A stretch of DNA of 64,000 nt from Paenibacillus_AR mesotrionivorans (GCF_046098205.1 NZ_JBJURJ010000001.1:480645-544644); one strand, 5' to 3'; numbered from the stretch's first letter, positions 40,142 through 49,775 are shown. Made by a program: numbers and translations. The notes: generated by a model not told the origin, from the letters alone.

Positions 40142-41428
40142 TTGACAACGGAACAGCCTAGACTTGCAGGAAGTCCGATTTCACGTTTGGTCAACAATCA
40201 TTTTCACGCGTTAACCCACCGCAATTTCCGGTATTATTGGTTCGGACAATGTGTTTCCCTCATTGGAACCTGGATGCAGAACATCGGCCAGTCCTGGCTG
40301 GTGCTAAAGCTGACAGGCTCCCCTTTTCTGTTGGGGCTCGTAGGCACCATTCAATTTTTGCCGGTGACCTTCTTTTCCCTGTTTGCCGGACTAGTCATCG
40401 ACCGTTTTCCCAAAAGAACCATCCTAATGGTGACCCAGACCGTCGCCATGCTTCTGGCCTTTATTCTTTCCGCCCTGGTATTCAGCGGCAAGGTAGAGTA
40501 CGGATATATTCTGGTGCTGGCCTTTCTGTTGGGCATGAACAATAATTTTGATATGCCTACCCGCCAAGCCTTTACCATTGAAATTGTGGGCAAGGACGAT
40601 CTGATGAACGCCATTGCCCTGAATTCCGCCACCTTCAATCTGGCTAGAATTATCGGCCCTGCCATTGGCGCCTCCATGATGGCATTTTTAGGTGCGGGCT
40701 GGTGCTTTTTGCTCAACGGCTTCAGCTTTCTGGCAGTGCTGTTCAGTCTGACCCGCATCAAGGCGACGCCGTATGTCCGGCCGAAGAAACCAGGCACCGG
40801 CATCTGGAGTGAAATCCGGGATGGCTTCGTTTACATCGCCAATGACCGGGTGTTGTCCCAGACCCTGCTGCTCCTGGTGGTCATCGGTGTGCTGGGCTTT
40901 AACTTCAACGTGCTGATCCCCTCCTTTACCCAAAGCGTGCTGCATATGGAGGAGGGCACCTACGGCTTCCTGATGTCCTGCATCGGGGTAGGTTCGCTGA
41001 TCGGTGCTATAACCCTGTCCGTCCGCAGCAAAGGCGGGCCGCGCATGAAGCTGATCCTTACCTGCAGCGTGCTGGTGTCGGTATTTTTGTCCACCATCGG
41101 CTTCACCCGCAACCTGTATGTGACAGGCCTGGCGCTGGCTGTGCTGGGCATTTGCAATATTTTGTTCACCACCAGCTGCAACTCCACCCTGCAGATCCAT
41201 TCCAAGGACGAATACCGGGCCAGAGTTATGAGCATCTACTCCCTAGTCTTTACCGGCTCTACTCCATTGGGCAACTTCTTTGCCGGGATCGCGGCGGAGC
41301 ATCTGGGACCGGACGGGGCTTTTATATTAAGCGGAGTTCTCGCCTTTATTCCTATCGTGTGCATCATCCTTTATTTCCGCCTCCGCAAACCCGCGGCCAA
41401 CCCCCGGGAAGAAACAAGCGGCGCCTAA
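40142..41428 (+). CDS. MFS transporter (EntS/macrolide-efflux-like)
   Basis: Twelve membrane segments, about 428 residues from TTG 40142 (TTEQPRLAGSP), 444 if the ATG at 40094 is used. The start is uncertain. The only good ribosome binding site, GGAGG at 40135-40139, is too close to the TTG, while the ATG lies 13 bases after a TATACT box and has none. The region RNFRYYWFGQCVSLIGTWMQ is typical of the EntS-like MFS group, followed by GPAIGASMM. The substrate is unknown; this group exports siderophores or macrolides. It converges with the TetR gene, five bases apart. Confidence 0.88.
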   Translation: MTTEQPRLAGSPISRLVNNHFHALTHRNFRYYWFGQCVSLIGTWMQNIGQSWLVLKLTGSPFLLGLVGTIQFLPVTFFSLFAGLVIDRFPKRTILMVTQTVAMLLAFILSALVFSGKVEYGYILVLAFLLGMNNNFDMPTRQAFTIEIVGKDDLMNAIALNSATFNLARIIGPAIGASMMAFLGAGWCFLLNGFSFLAVLFSLTRIKATPYVRPKKPGTGIWSEIRDGFVYIANDRVLSQTLLLLVVIGVLGFNFNVLIPSFTQSVLHMEEGTYGFLMSCIGVGSLIGAITLSVRSKGGPRMKLILTCSVLVSVFLSTIGFTRNLYVTGLALAVLGICNILFTTSCNSTLQIHSKDEYRARVMSIYSLVFTGSTPLGNFFAGIAAEHLGPDGAFILSGVLAFIPIVCIILYFRLRKPAANPREETSGA

Positions 41429-41432
41429 ACTC

Positions 41433-42080
41433 TCATTGAGGCGGCTCGTCAAGGCTGGACGACCGGAAAATCCGTTTGGGTCCAAGCTCGTTCAGCTTCA
41501 TCATCAGAGCCGCCATTTCCTGCGGGGTAAGCTCCATCCCTGATTCCAGCCAATGCTGGATAACCCCCAGATGAGCGGATACAATATAAGCCACCAGGTA
41601 ATCTCTCGGAATGGACAGCTTGCTGTCATCCGGCTGGAATTTCATCGATTTTTTCCTCATATCCTCCATCATGGCCTTTTTCCAATCCAGAAAAAAGCAG
41701 GGATCCCCGTTCGGCCCCATCATAACCGAAAAAAACCGGGAATGCCTGGAAAAATATTCAAAAGCCCCTATTGTGTTAGGCTGTGTTATCTGCGGCGGAT
41801 TGCCGGTTCCTGTTCCCGGTCCGGAGCAGTGGCGCTCCGAGGCTCTTAGCATCGACTCCGTCAGCCCCTTCAGCACCTCCTCCTTGCTTTGCTCCAGCAA
41901 ATCCTGAATATCCCGGTAATGCAAATAGAACGTGCCTCTGTTTAATCCCGCCCGCTGGGTCAAATCCCGGACGGTCAGCCCTTCCAGTCCCCGTTCCTCG
42001 ATCAGATCAATGAGCGCATCCCGCAGCATTTGCCGGGTCCGCAGAATACGCCGGTCCACCGTGGACTCTTCTGTTGTCAT
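41433..42080 (-). CDS. TetR/AcrR-family repressor
   Basis: 215 residues. The N-terminal helix-turn-helix spans about residues 12-55 (LRDALIDLIEERGLEGLTVRD and AGLNRGTFYLHYRDIQDLLE). The C-terminal ligand domain contains a proline-rich insertion (SGPGTGTGNPPQITQPNT). It is divergent from the DHA2 efflux gene at 42284, with 203 bases between them that hold two inverted repeats fit for a TetR operator. It most likely represses that pump and itself. Confidence 0.92.
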   Translation of the reverse strand: MTTEESTVDRRILRTRQMLRDALIDLIEERGLEGLTVRDLTQRAGLNRGTFYLHYRDIQDLLEQSKEEVLKGLTESMLRASERHCSGPGTGTGNPPQITQPNTIGAFEYFSRHSRFFSVMMGPNGDPCFFLDWKKAMMEDMRKKSMKFQPDDSKLSIPRDYLVAYIVSAHLGVIQHWLESGMELTPQEMAALMMKLNELGPKRIFRSSSLDEPPQ

Positions 42081-42144
42081 GTATATACCACCCCGAATTA
42101 ATCAACATACTCGCATCCTGTGGCGATTACCGGACAGATTGCAA

Positions 42145-42183
42145 AATAGTGACTATTGCATTTGCCGCGAATCTCCCTATAAT
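42145..42183 (+). promoter_or_regulatory. Promoter and TetR operator of the DHA2 efflux gene
   Basis: TTGCAT (42156-42161), 16-base spacer, TATAAT (42178-42183). The perfect inverted repeat AATAGT-G-ACTATT (42145-42157) overlaps the -35 box, a typical TetR operator position. Confidence 0.65.
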
Positions 42184-42197
42184 AGGCATATGGTCTT

Positions 42198-42239
42198 TTA
42201 ATGGACACTGTGTTTATTACTATACCACATGTTCATTAA
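42198..42239. promoter_or_regulatory. Second inverted repeat before the DHA2 gene
   Basis: TTAATGGACA and TGTTCATTAA (9 of 10 positions complementary) are separated by 22 bases. It lies downstream of the promoter, in the leader, as a possible second operator or an RNA hairpin. Confidence 0.4.
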
Positions 42240-42283
42240 CTTTGACGATATAGAGATATTCAGGACAGGAGATGGAACAGTCA

Positions 42284-43756
42284 ATGAATGCAAAAAACCA
42301 AACCCAGGGAAATGAGTTTTCCCTCAAAAAGCTGATCGGCCCGCTAATGGCTGTGATTCTGGGTATGATGATGGTTATTCTGGACAGTACGGTGGTGAAC
42401 GTGGCACTGCCCCGTCTTGTGGAGGATTTCAATTCCTCGGTGACCACCATGCAGTGGGCCATCACCGGATATACACTGGCGTTATCCGCGGTGATTCCGC
42501 TGGCCGGGTGGATGACCGACCGGTTCGGCGCCAAACGGATTTTCTTGCTTACGATTATAATGTTCACGTTGGGCTCCGCCCTCTGCTCTCTGGCTGCTTC
42601 TCCGGCCCAATTGATCCTTTACCGGATTATTCAGGGCATCGGCGGCGGCATGGTTGCGCCGATCGGTATGGCCATTGTGTTCAGGCTTGCACCCCGCGAC
42701 AAAATCGGCTCCATCATGGGCATGCTGGGCATTCCGATGCTGCTGGCTCCGGCCCTTGGACCCGTGCTGTCGGGCTGGCTGGTGGAATATGCCACCTGGC
42801 ACTGGATTTTCCTGATCAATGTGCCCCTGGGGGCCATCGCCATTCTGGTGGGAATGCGGTATCTGCCCGCCTTTGAAACCAAATCCGTACCGTCCCTGGA
42901 CATTCTCGGCATTCTCCTGGCTCCGGTAGCCTTCTCCATGCTGGCTTATGGAGTCAGCGAAGGCGGAAGAAGCTGGACCTCCACCTCCACCCTGACCGGG
43001 CTGTCCATCGGCGGGGTTGCGCTGATCCTCTTCATTATAGTGGAGCTTAACCAAAAGCAGCCCCTGCTGGAACTGCGGGTGTTCCGGTCCTCGGATTTCA
43101 CCAGAGGCATTGTTATCGCATGGCTTATGCAAATCGCCTTGTTCGGCGTAATGGTTCTTATTCCGCTGTTTTACCAAACCGTGAAAGGTTATGGCCCGCT
43201 GAAAACAGGACTCGTCATGCTTCCCCAGGCGCTGGCTTCCGGATTGGTGATGCCCATCGGCGGCAGGCTGTTTGATAAAATCGGGGCGCGTCCTTTGGCC
43301 GTTACCGGGCTCAGTATCATTACCTTGTGCATGTTTATGCTCTCCCGGATGACCCCGGACACCAGCCTGTTCTATATCATGGGCTTCCTGGGCCTCATGG
43401 GCGCGGGTATGGGTCTGACCATGATGCCGGTGAATACCCACGTGCTGCAATCGGCACCCAAACATCTGGTTAGCCGGGTCACACCGCTGACTACCGCAGC
43501 CCAACAGGTCATGGTTTCCTTCGCCGTGGCCGGCCTTACAGGCTACCTGACCTCCCAGATTACCGTACACGCCAAATCCGGCGGCAGTCCCCTGGCGGCG
43601 GCAGCCAATGCTTATGGTGATACCTTCCTGGTTGCAGCAGGCATCGCGGCGCTGGGCGCTCTTCTGGCGCTGATTCTCCGCAAGCCCAAGGCTATTCCCG
43701 GTGACAGCGAGGAAGGCGCAGGTCAAGCCCAAGCCTCTATGATGGCGGGGCACTAA
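42284..43756 (+). CDS. MFS drug-efflux transporter, DHA2 (EmrB/QacA) family
   Basis: A 490-residue, fourteen-segment proton-driven multidrug exporter. The DHA2 signature LDSTVVNVALPRL lies in the first membrane segment, followed by WAITGYTLALSAVIPLAGWMTDRFGAKR (motif A) and the GIGGGMVAPIG and LGPVLSGWL boxes. The start is taken as ATG 42284 because AGGAG (42267-42271) would be too close to the ATG at 42272; either is possible. It is divergent from the TetR gene and ends in a terminator. Substrate unknown. Confidence 0.92.
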   Translation: MNAKNQTQGNEFSLKKLIGPLMAVILGMMMVILDSTVVNVALPRLVEDFNSSVTTMQWAITGYTLALSAVIPLAGWMTDRFGAKRIFLLTIIMFTLGSALCSLAASPAQLILYRIIQGIGGGMVAPIGMAIVFRLAPRDKIGSIMGMLGIPMLLAPALGPVLSGWLVEYATWHWIFLINVPLGAIAILVGMRYLPAFETKSVPSLDILGILLAPVAFSMLAYGVSEGGRSWTSTSTLTGLSIGGVALILFIIVELNQKQPLLELRVFRSSDFTRGIVIAWLMQIALFGVMVLIPLFYQTVKGYGPLKTGLVMLPQALASGLVMPIGGRLFDKIGARPLAVTGLSIITLCMFMLSRMTPDTSLFYIMGFLGLMGAGMGLTMMPVNTHVLQSAPKHLVSRVTPLTTAAQQVMVSFAVAGLTGYLTSQITVHAKSGGSPLAAAANAYGDTFLVAAGIAALGALLALILRKPKAIPGDSEEGAGQAQASMMAGH

Positions 43757-43769
43757 AAGATTTGATGAA

Positions 43770-43812
43770 TCGGCAGACAGGATGCGGATGGATTCACCGC
43801 TCCTGTCTTTTT
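43770..43812 (+). terminator. Rho-independent terminator of the DHA2 gene
   Basis: Stem AGACAGGA/TCCTGTCT with inner GCGG/CCGC, then TTTTTT. Starts 14 bases after the stop. Confidence 0.9.
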
Positions 43813-43957
43813 TGCATTCAGACGGTCCAGGGACAAGTCATTTCCCCCCGATCGGTTTTTTATGGTAAAATAAGCTCTTATCGAAGCAATTCCGGGAAGT
43901 TGAACCCAACCCCATCGTTCCTGTTTCCCACACTTCCATAAAGGTCAGGTGAATCAC

Positions 43958-45904
43958 ATGCAGCATTACGGCTTCGCGCGTGTAGCCGCCGCCTCACCAG
44001 AGCTGAAGGTAGCGGATTGTGATTTCAACACCGCAAAGATTATAGAAGCGATTCAAGATGCCGTTCAGGCGCAAGCAGAATATCTGGTGCTGCCCGAGCT
44101 ATGCGTCACCGGCTATACCTGCGGGGATCTGTTCCTGCAGCGGACCCTCCTGGACGGCGCCAAAGCCTCCCTTACCCGGATCGCCGCTGCCACCGCAGGG
44201 CAATCCATCATCGTGGTTCTGGGTTTGCCGTTGGATATCCGCGGACGTCTGTTCAATTGCGCAGCCGTCATTCAGAACGGAGACATTCTGGGGTTTGTCC
44301 CCAAAAGCTGCATCCCCGGCTACAGTGAGTTTTATGAGCCACGATGGTTTGCCGCTGCGGAAGAGCTGGAGACGGACACCCTTGTTTGGGATGGTAAAAC
44401 CGTTCCCATCGGCAGTGATTTAATCTTTGCCTGCCGGGAGGACGGAAATCTCTTGTTCGGCGTGGAAATATGCGAGGATCTCTGGGTGCCCATTCCGCCC
44501 AGCAGCCATCTGGCCCAAGCCGGAGCGGTCCTATTGTTTAATCCCTCCGCCAGCAACGAGCTGGTAGGCAAGGCGGATTACCGCCGCCAGCTGGTATCCG
44601 GGCAATCCGCCTCCTGCGTGGCGGCTTACGTATATGCCGGCTCCAATACCGGCGAGTCCTCCACGGATGTGGTGTTCGGCGGCCACTCCCTAATTGCCGA
44701 GAACGGCCAAATTCTGGCCGAGTCGGAACGCTTCACCCATGAAACCCGGCTAACCGTAGCCGATATCGATATTCCCAAGCTCCATTATTCCCGCACCGTC
44801 ATGGGCACCTTCCGGGCGGGCCGGGGCGCAGGGGATTATCGGGTTATCGGCTTCTCGTACCCTGCCGCGGCCACAGCAGTAGACAAGCCGCGGAAGCTGG
44901 CCCGCAAGGTGGCACCGAATCCCTTTGTACCCGGCAATCCGCTCTTGCGGGACGAACGCTGTCAAGAGATTTTGTCCATCCAGACCTCCGGGCTTATGAA
45001 GCGCATCCGCCATATCGGCATCAAACAGGCAGTGATCGGTATTTCCGGCGGCCTGGATTCCACCCTGGCGCTGCTTGTTGCGGTCCGTGCCATGAAGCGG
45101 CTGGGTCGTCCGGCCAGTGACGTTTTGGCTGTCACCATGCCCGGCTTCGGCACCACCAACCGGACCTACGACAATGCCGTAGGCCTCATTAAGGCTCTGG
45201 GTGCTTCCATGATGGTGGTGGATATTAAAGCCGCCTGCCTGCAGCATTTTGCCGATATCGGCCATGACAAGGATGTGCATGACCTTACTTATGAGAATGT
45301 GCAGGCCCGGGAACGGACCCAGATTCTCATGGACCTGGCCAACAAAAACGGCGGTATCGTCATCGGCACGGGGGATTTGTCGGAGCTGGCCTTGGGCTGG
45401 TGCACCTACAATGGAGACCACATGTCCATGTACGGTGTGAACGGGGGAATCCCGAAAACCCTGATCAAGTTTGTGGTGCAATGGTATGCGGACTATGAAG
45501 CGGACGATGCGGTGAAGGGTTTCCTACATGACATTATCGCCACCGGCATCAGCCCTGAGCTTCTGCCGCCCTCGCCAACCGGCGAAATTGCCCAATTGAC
45601 AGAGAACATTCTTGGACCGTACGACGTCCATGATTTCTATCTGTATTACATGCTGCGGACGGGGGCCCCGCCGGCGAAGATTCTGTATCTTGCCGAGGAG
45701 GCGTTCGCCGGCGTATTCACCCGGGAGCAGCTGGTTTCCTGGATGCGGGTGTTCTACGCCCGCTTCTTCTCCCAGCAGTTCAAACGCTCCTGTCTGCCTG
45801 ACGGCCCCAAGGTGGGGACGGTCAGCCTATCTCCGCGGGGAGATTGGCGGATGCCCAGTGACGCCTCCGGCGCGCTGTGGCTGAAAGAGGTTGAAGCGCT
45901 GTAA
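43958..45904 (+). CDS. nadE: Glutamine-dependent NAD+ synthetase
   Basis: Final step of NAD+ synthesis. 648 residues from the ATG at 43958 (MQHYGFARVAAAS) behind AGGTGA; the GTG nine bases upstream has none. The N-terminal nitrilase-type glutaminase domain contains the Glu-Lys-Cys triad in LPELCVTGYT, PKSCIPGY and VEICEDLW. The C-terminal synthetase starts around residue 340 with the P-loop GISGGLDSTLAL, followed by MPGFGTTNRTYDNA and GTGDLSELALGW. It is monocistronic. Confidence 0.97.
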   Translation: MQHYGFARVAAASPELKVADCDFNTAKIIEAIQDAVQAQAEYLVLPELCVTGYTCGDLFLQRTLLDGAKASLTRIAAATAGQSIIVVLGLPLDIRGRLFNCAAVIQNGDILGFVPKSCIPGYSEFYEPRWFAAAEELETDTLVWDGKTVPIGSDLIFACREDGNLLFGVEICEDLWVPIPPSSHLAQAGAVLLFNPSASNELVGKADYRRQLVSGQSASCVAAYVYAGSNTGESSTDVVFGGHSLIAENGQILAESERFTHETRLTVADIDIPKLHYSRTVMGTFRAGRGAGDYRVIGFSYPAAATAVDKPRKLARKVAPNPFVPGNPLLRDERCQEILSIQTSGLMKRIRHIGIKQAVIGISGGLDSTLALLVAVRAMKRLGRPASDVLAVTMPGFGTTNRTYDNAVGLIKALGASMMVVDIKAACLQHFADIGHDKDVHDLTYENVQARERTQILMDLANKNGGIVIGTGDLSELALGWCTYNGDHMSMYGVNGGIPKTLIKFVVQWYADYEADDAVKGFLHDIIATGISPELLPPSPTGEIAQLTENILGPYDVHDFYLYYMLRTGAPPAKILYLAEEAFAGVFTREQLVSWMRVFYARFFSQQFKRSCLPDGPKVGTVSLSPRGDWRMPSDASGALWLKEVEAL

Positions 45905-46039
45905 ACCTTGCCCATCGACCGGATACGGTGGTTTTTCACGGTATCCGGCCTCCGGTGAGGACCGACGGTTTTCTTTATGATATAGTAAAAGTGCCGGTTG
46001 ACACGGACATCATTCCAGGGTCCTTAAGAAGGAGTTACC

Positions 46040-46765
46040 ATGACACAATTCGTCTATAAGCAAATCGTCGACGATCTCAAGAAGAAGATCTTCGCGGGGG
46101 ATTTTCCCGATATGCGCCTGCCGGACGAGCGCAGTCTCAGTGAAACCTATCAGGTCAGCCGCAGCTCTATCAAGCGGGCGCTGACCAAGATGGAGCATGC
46201 CGGCATCATTTTCAAAAAACGGGGCTCCGGCACCTTTATCAACCCGTTATACATCAAGAATGAATCCATCTTCAATTACGAGGGCTCCAACCTGGGAGTC
46301 ACGGATAATTTCCAGATGCACGGGGTCAAGCCCAAAATCCGCGTCCTGAGCTTTGAGGTAATTCCGCCGACGGAGGAGCTGCAGCGGGACCTGTTCCTGC
46401 AGCCCCATGATTTTGTGTACAAAATTGTCCGGCTGCGCCTGTTTGACGAAACCCCGTTTATGATCGAAACCGGCTACATTCCCATCAAGATCATCCAGAA
46501 TCTGAACCAGACGATTATTGAGGGTTCGATTTTTAACTACCTGGAGGAAGCCCATAATCTGGCGGTAACCAAGTCCTTCCTCTCCGTTTACGCCGAACCT
46601 TCGGATGACCGCGACCGGGAACTGCTGGACCTGAAGGAGCATGAGCCGGTGGGGATTATGGAAGGGATCTTCTTCCTGGATAACGGTACGCCGCTGGAGT
46701 TCTCCAATATGCGCTTCCACTACAAGTATCTGAAGTTCAATACCTTTGTATCGGTGCAGGAATAA
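46040..46765 (+). CDS. GntR-family regulator (HutC/UTRA type)
   Basis: 241 residues. The winged helix-turn-helix at the N-terminus (LPDERSLSETYQVSRSSIKRAL, residues about 31-52; KKRGSGTFI) is followed by a UTRA ligand domain (FDETPFMIETGYIP, GTPLEFSNMRFHY). It starts at ATG 46040 behind AAGAAGGAG. It lies upstream of the phosphoketolase gene on the same strand but is separated from it by a terminator and 590 bases. It is the most likely regulator of xfp, since an inverted repeat overlaps the xfp promoter. Confidence 0.92.
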   Translation: MTQFVYKQIVDDLKKKIFAGDFPDMRLPDERSLSETYQVSRSSIKRALTKMEHAGIIFKKRGSGTFINPLYIKNESIFNYEGSNLGVTDNFQMHGVKPKIRVLSFEVIPPTEELQRDLFLQPHDFVYKIVRLRLFDETPFMIETGYIPIKIIQNLNQTIIEGSIFNYLEEAHNLAVTKSFLSVYAEPSDDRDRELLDLKEHEPVGIMEGIFFLDNGTPLEFSNMRFHYKYLKFNTFVSVQE

Positions 46766-46797
46766 GGATCGGACAACCGTCCGGTCTTTTTTATTTG
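46766..46797 (+). terminator. Rho-independent terminator of the GntR gene
   Basis: Stem GATCGGAC/GTCCGGTC with loop AACC, then TTTTTTA. It starts directly after the stop codon. Confidence 0.85.
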
Positions 46798-46910
46798 TGG
46801 GGGAAGACCTGCCTGCTTGTACTGCCGCCGCGGCAGCTGCTCTCTGTCGTGGCTGCTCTCTGTCACGGCTGTTCTGGAGTCCAAGTAACTCTGTGTCCCC
46901 GGCTCCGGTT

Positions 46911-47095
46911 CTAACGGAAGCACGAGACCTTATTTGGCCAGAAAACGGTGTTTCGAAATTCTAACGGCGGTGAGAGACCTTATTGGGGCTTTTTGGCCTC
47001 CCAACCTGGGATTTCCCCTCAAATAGCGGCTGTGGCCGCCGTTAGAATTTTGGAGCTGCTCAATTGGGGCAAATAGCGGCGCTGGCCGCCGTTAG
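46911..47095. repeat. 185-bp quadripartite inverted-repeat element, copy B
   Basis: Forward units start at 46911 (CTAACGGA) and 46961 (CTAACGGC), 50 bases apart. Reverse units end at 47045 and 47095, 50 bases apart. Unit: CTAACGG(A/C)-N10-(C/G)(C/T)TATT. The same length as copies A and C. It lies between the GntR gene and the xfp promoter. Confidence 0.85.
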
Positions 47096-47276
47096 AATAA
47101 TTAGCTACCAAGTTAGCTCCTCCCATTAACGGAGTCCGCACTGCAGAACCCACCTTCACCCTCCATCAAAAACCCATCACCCCGATAACCACCCATGTAA
47201 ACGCCATCATTCGACAAAGTTCATAGTAAGTTCATTTTTTCACATAATTGGACCGTATTACTTTCAAAAATGATTG

Positions 47277-47313
47277 ATTTCAATTTCTGAAGTGGTTATT
47301 ATGAATTTGAAAT
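47277..47313. promoter_or_regulatory. xfp promoter region with an overlapping inverted repeat
   Basis: TTGATT (47274-47279), 17-base spacer, TATTAT (47297-47302). The arms ATTTCAATTTC (47277-47287) and GAATTTGAAAT (47303-47313) are complementary at 10 of 11 positions and span the promoter. A candidate operator, probably of the GntR protein encoded at 46040-46765. Confidence 0.6.
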
Positions 47314-47359
47314 TACGGAGAGATCAGACAGAAACAAAATTTCGATAGGAGTGGAAGAA

Positions 47360-49744
47360 ATGACACTGACTACTCAAGTTCTGGATTACTCCTCCAAGGC
47401 GTATCTGGATAAGCTCGACGCCTATTGGCGCGCAACCAACTACATTTCCGTAGGCCAGCTTTATCTGAAGGGCAACCCCCTGCTCAAGGAACCTTTGCAG
47501 GATGCCCACGTGAAGGTAAAGCCCATCGGCCACTGGGGCACCATCCCCGGCCAAAACTTTATCTATGCCCACTTGAACCGGGTTATTACCAAGTATGATC
47601 TGGATATGTTCTACATCGAAGGCCCCGGCCACGGCGGCCAGGTTATGGTGTCCAACTCCTATCTGGACGGCAGCTACACCGAGATTTATCCGCAGATCAC
47701 CCGGGACATTCCCGGCCTGATCAAGCTCTTCAAGCAGTTCTCCTTCCCGGGCGGAGTCGCTTCCCATGCCGCACCGGAAACACCGGGCTCCATCCATGAA
47801 GGCGGCGAGCTGGGCTACGCCCTCTCCCACGGTGTTGGCGCCATTCTCGACAATCCGGAGCTGATCTCCGCTGTTGTCATCGGCGACGGCGAAGCCGAAA
47901 CCGGTCCGTTGGCGGCATCCTGGTTCTCCAACCGTTTCATCAACCCCATCACCGACGGCGCAGTACTGCCGATTCTTCACCTAAACGGCTTCAAAATCAG
48001 CAACCCCACCATCCTGTCCCGCCAAACACGGGAGGAGATGGATGCCTATTTCACCGGTATGGGCTGGGAGCCCCACTATGTGGAGGGTTCTGATCCGGAG
48101 CTGATGCATCCCCAGATGGCCAAGGTATTGGATACCGTTATTGATAAAATCAAAGCCATCCAAAAGAATGCCCGTGAAAACAACAACACAACCCGTCCAC
48201 TGTGGCCGATGATCGTCTGCCGCACGCCCAAGGGCTGGACCGGTCCGATGGAATGGGACGGCGTTCCCAACACAGGCTCCTTCCGTGCCCACCAGGTGCC
48301 GATTCCCGTGGACCAAAAGAACATGCAGCATGCCCCCGCTCTGATGGAATGGATGAACAGCTACCGTCCGCAGGAGCTTTTCAACGACCAAGGCCGTCTG
48401 CTGCCCGAAATCGAAGAAATTCTGCCTACCGGCAACAGAAGAATGGGCAAAAACCCGGTTACCGACGCCGGCAGACTTGTGAAGGACCTGAAGCTGCCCG
48501 ACTTCACCAAGTTCGCCCTTGACAATTCCAAGCCTGGCCAAATCATCGCCCAAGACATGCTGGTGCTGGGCAAATATATGAAGGAAGTTATCGAGCTCAA
48601 TGAAGCTCAGCGCAACTTCCGCATCTTCGGTCCGGACGAAACCATGTCCAACCGTCTGGGACCCGTGTTCGAAGTCACCAAGCGTCAATGGATGGATGCC
48701 ATTCAGGAGCCGCAGGATGAATTCCTTGCTCCTTACGGCCGTGTCATCGATTCCCAGCTATCCGAGCATCAGGCGGAAGGTTTGCTGGAAGGCTACGTGC
48801 TTACTGGGCGCCATGGATTTTTTGCCAGCTATGAAGCGTTCCTGCGGGTTGTAGACTCCATGATCACCCAGCACTTCAAGTGGCTGCGCAAGGCTACCGA
48901 TCAAGGCTGGCGTGCAGATATTCCTTCCCTGAACGTGGTGGCTACCTCCACCGTGTTCCAGCAGGATCACAATGGCTACACCCACCAAGACCCGGGACTT
49001 CTGGGACACTTGGCCGACAAAAAGCCGGAATTTATCCGTGAATACCTGCCTGCCGATGCCAACTCCCTGCTGGCCGTATTCGACAAGGTGCTGAATGACC
49101 GTCAAAAGATCAACCTGATCGTCTCCTCCAAGCATCCCCGCCCGCAATGGTTCAGTGCTGAAGAAGCCTCCGTGCTGGTGGAAAAGGGCTTGAAAATCAT
49201 CGATTGGGCCAGCACTGACAAGGGCCAGGAGCCGGATGTGGTCTTTGCCTCCGCCGGTACTGAGCCTACCATCGAAAGCCTGGCTGCCATCTCCATTCTG
49301 CACGAGAAGCTGCCGGAGCTGAAAATCCGCTACATCAACATTGTGGACCTGCTGAAGCTGAGAAGCCAAAAGCTGGATCCCCGTGGCCTGTCCGACGAGA
49401 AATTTGACAGCTACTTCACCGCCGACAAGCCTGTTATCTTCGCCTTCCACGGTTATGAAGGGCTGATCAAGGATCTGTTCTTCGACCGTCACAACCATAA
49501 CCTGCATGTCCACGGCTACCGGGAAAACGGCGACATCACCACTCCTTTCGATATGCGTGTCCTGAATCAAATGGACCGTTTCGATCTGGCCAAGGAAGCC
49601 GTTCTGAGCCTGCCAAATGCAGCCCAATATAAAGCCATCGCCGACGAAATGGATGCCATCATCAAGAAGCATCACCAGTTCATCCGTGAGGAAGGCTATG
49701 ACCTTCCCGAAGTGGAAAGCTGGAAGTGGACAGACCTGAAATAA
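47360..49744 (+). CDS. xfp: Xylulose-5-phosphate/fructose-6-phosphate phosphoketolase
   Basis: Thiamine-diphosphate enzyme that splits xylulose-5-P or fructose-6-P to acetyl-phosphate plus glyceraldehyde-3-P or erythrose-4-P, the key step of the phosphoketolase pathway. It has 794 residues from the ATG at 47360 (MTLTTQVLDYSSK) behind AGGAGTGG. Motifs include GHWGTIPGQNFIYAHLNRVI, GPGHGGQV, HEGGELGYALSHGVGA and the ThDP-binding GDGEAETGPLAASW, with QDHNGYTHQDPG in the middle domain. It has its own promoter and a strong terminator. It fits a cell that uses pentoses from plant polymers. Confidence 0.97.
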   Translation: MTLTTQVLDYSSKAYLDKLDAYWRATNYISVGQLYLKGNPLLKEPLQDAHVKVKPIGHWGTIPGQNFIYAHLNRVITKYDLDMFYIEGPGHGGQVMVSNSYLDGSYTEIYPQITRDIPGLIKLFKQFSFPGGVASHAAPETPGSIHEGGELGYALSHGVGAILDNPELISAVVIGDGEAETGPLAASWFSNRFINPITDGAVLPILHLNGFKISNPTILSRQTREEMDAYFTGMGWEPHYVEGSDPELMHPQMAKVLDTVIDKIKAIQKNARENNNTTRPLWPMIVCRTPKGWTGPMEWDGVPNTGSFRAHQVPIPVDQKNMQHAPALMEWMNSYRPQELFNDQGRLLPEIEEILPTGNRRMGKNPVTDAGRLVKDLKLPDFTKFALDNSKPGQIIAQDMLVLGKYMKEVIELNEAQRNFRIFGPDETMSNRLGPVFEVTKRQWMDAIQEPQDEFLAPYGRVIDSQLSEHQAEGLLEGYVLTGRHGFFASYEAFLRVVDSMITQHFKWLRKATDQGWRADIPSLNVVATSTVFQQDHNGYTHQDPGLLGHLADKKPEFIREYLPADANSLLAVFDKVLNDRQKINLIVSSKHPRPQWFSAEEASVLVEKGLKIIDWASTDKGQEPDVVFASAGTEPTIESLAAISILHEKLPELKIRYINIVDLLKLRSQKLDPRGLSDEKFDSYFTADKPVIFAFHGYEGLIKDLFFDRHNHNLHVHGYRENGDITTPFDMRVLNQMDRFDLAKEAVLSLPNAAQYKAIADEMDAIIKKHHQFIREEGYDLPEVESWKWTDLK

Positions 49745-49775
49745 GCAATTCCGCAGCACAATATCCGTATCATCC

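Noticed and set aside
42482..43753. 423-codon minus-strand frame inside the DHA2 efflux gene
   Set aside because: Antisense shadow: rich in His, Gly and Gln, no membrane or domain signature, and the plus-strand frame is clearly real.
45915..45955. Terminator after nadE (CCGGATAC...GTATCCGG)
   Set aside because: The T run lies in the loop, not after the stem, so I could not call it an intrinsic terminator.
48758..49759. 333-codon minus-strand frame inside xfp
   Set aside because: Antisense to a complete phosphoketolase; no ribosome binding site and no recognisable domain.
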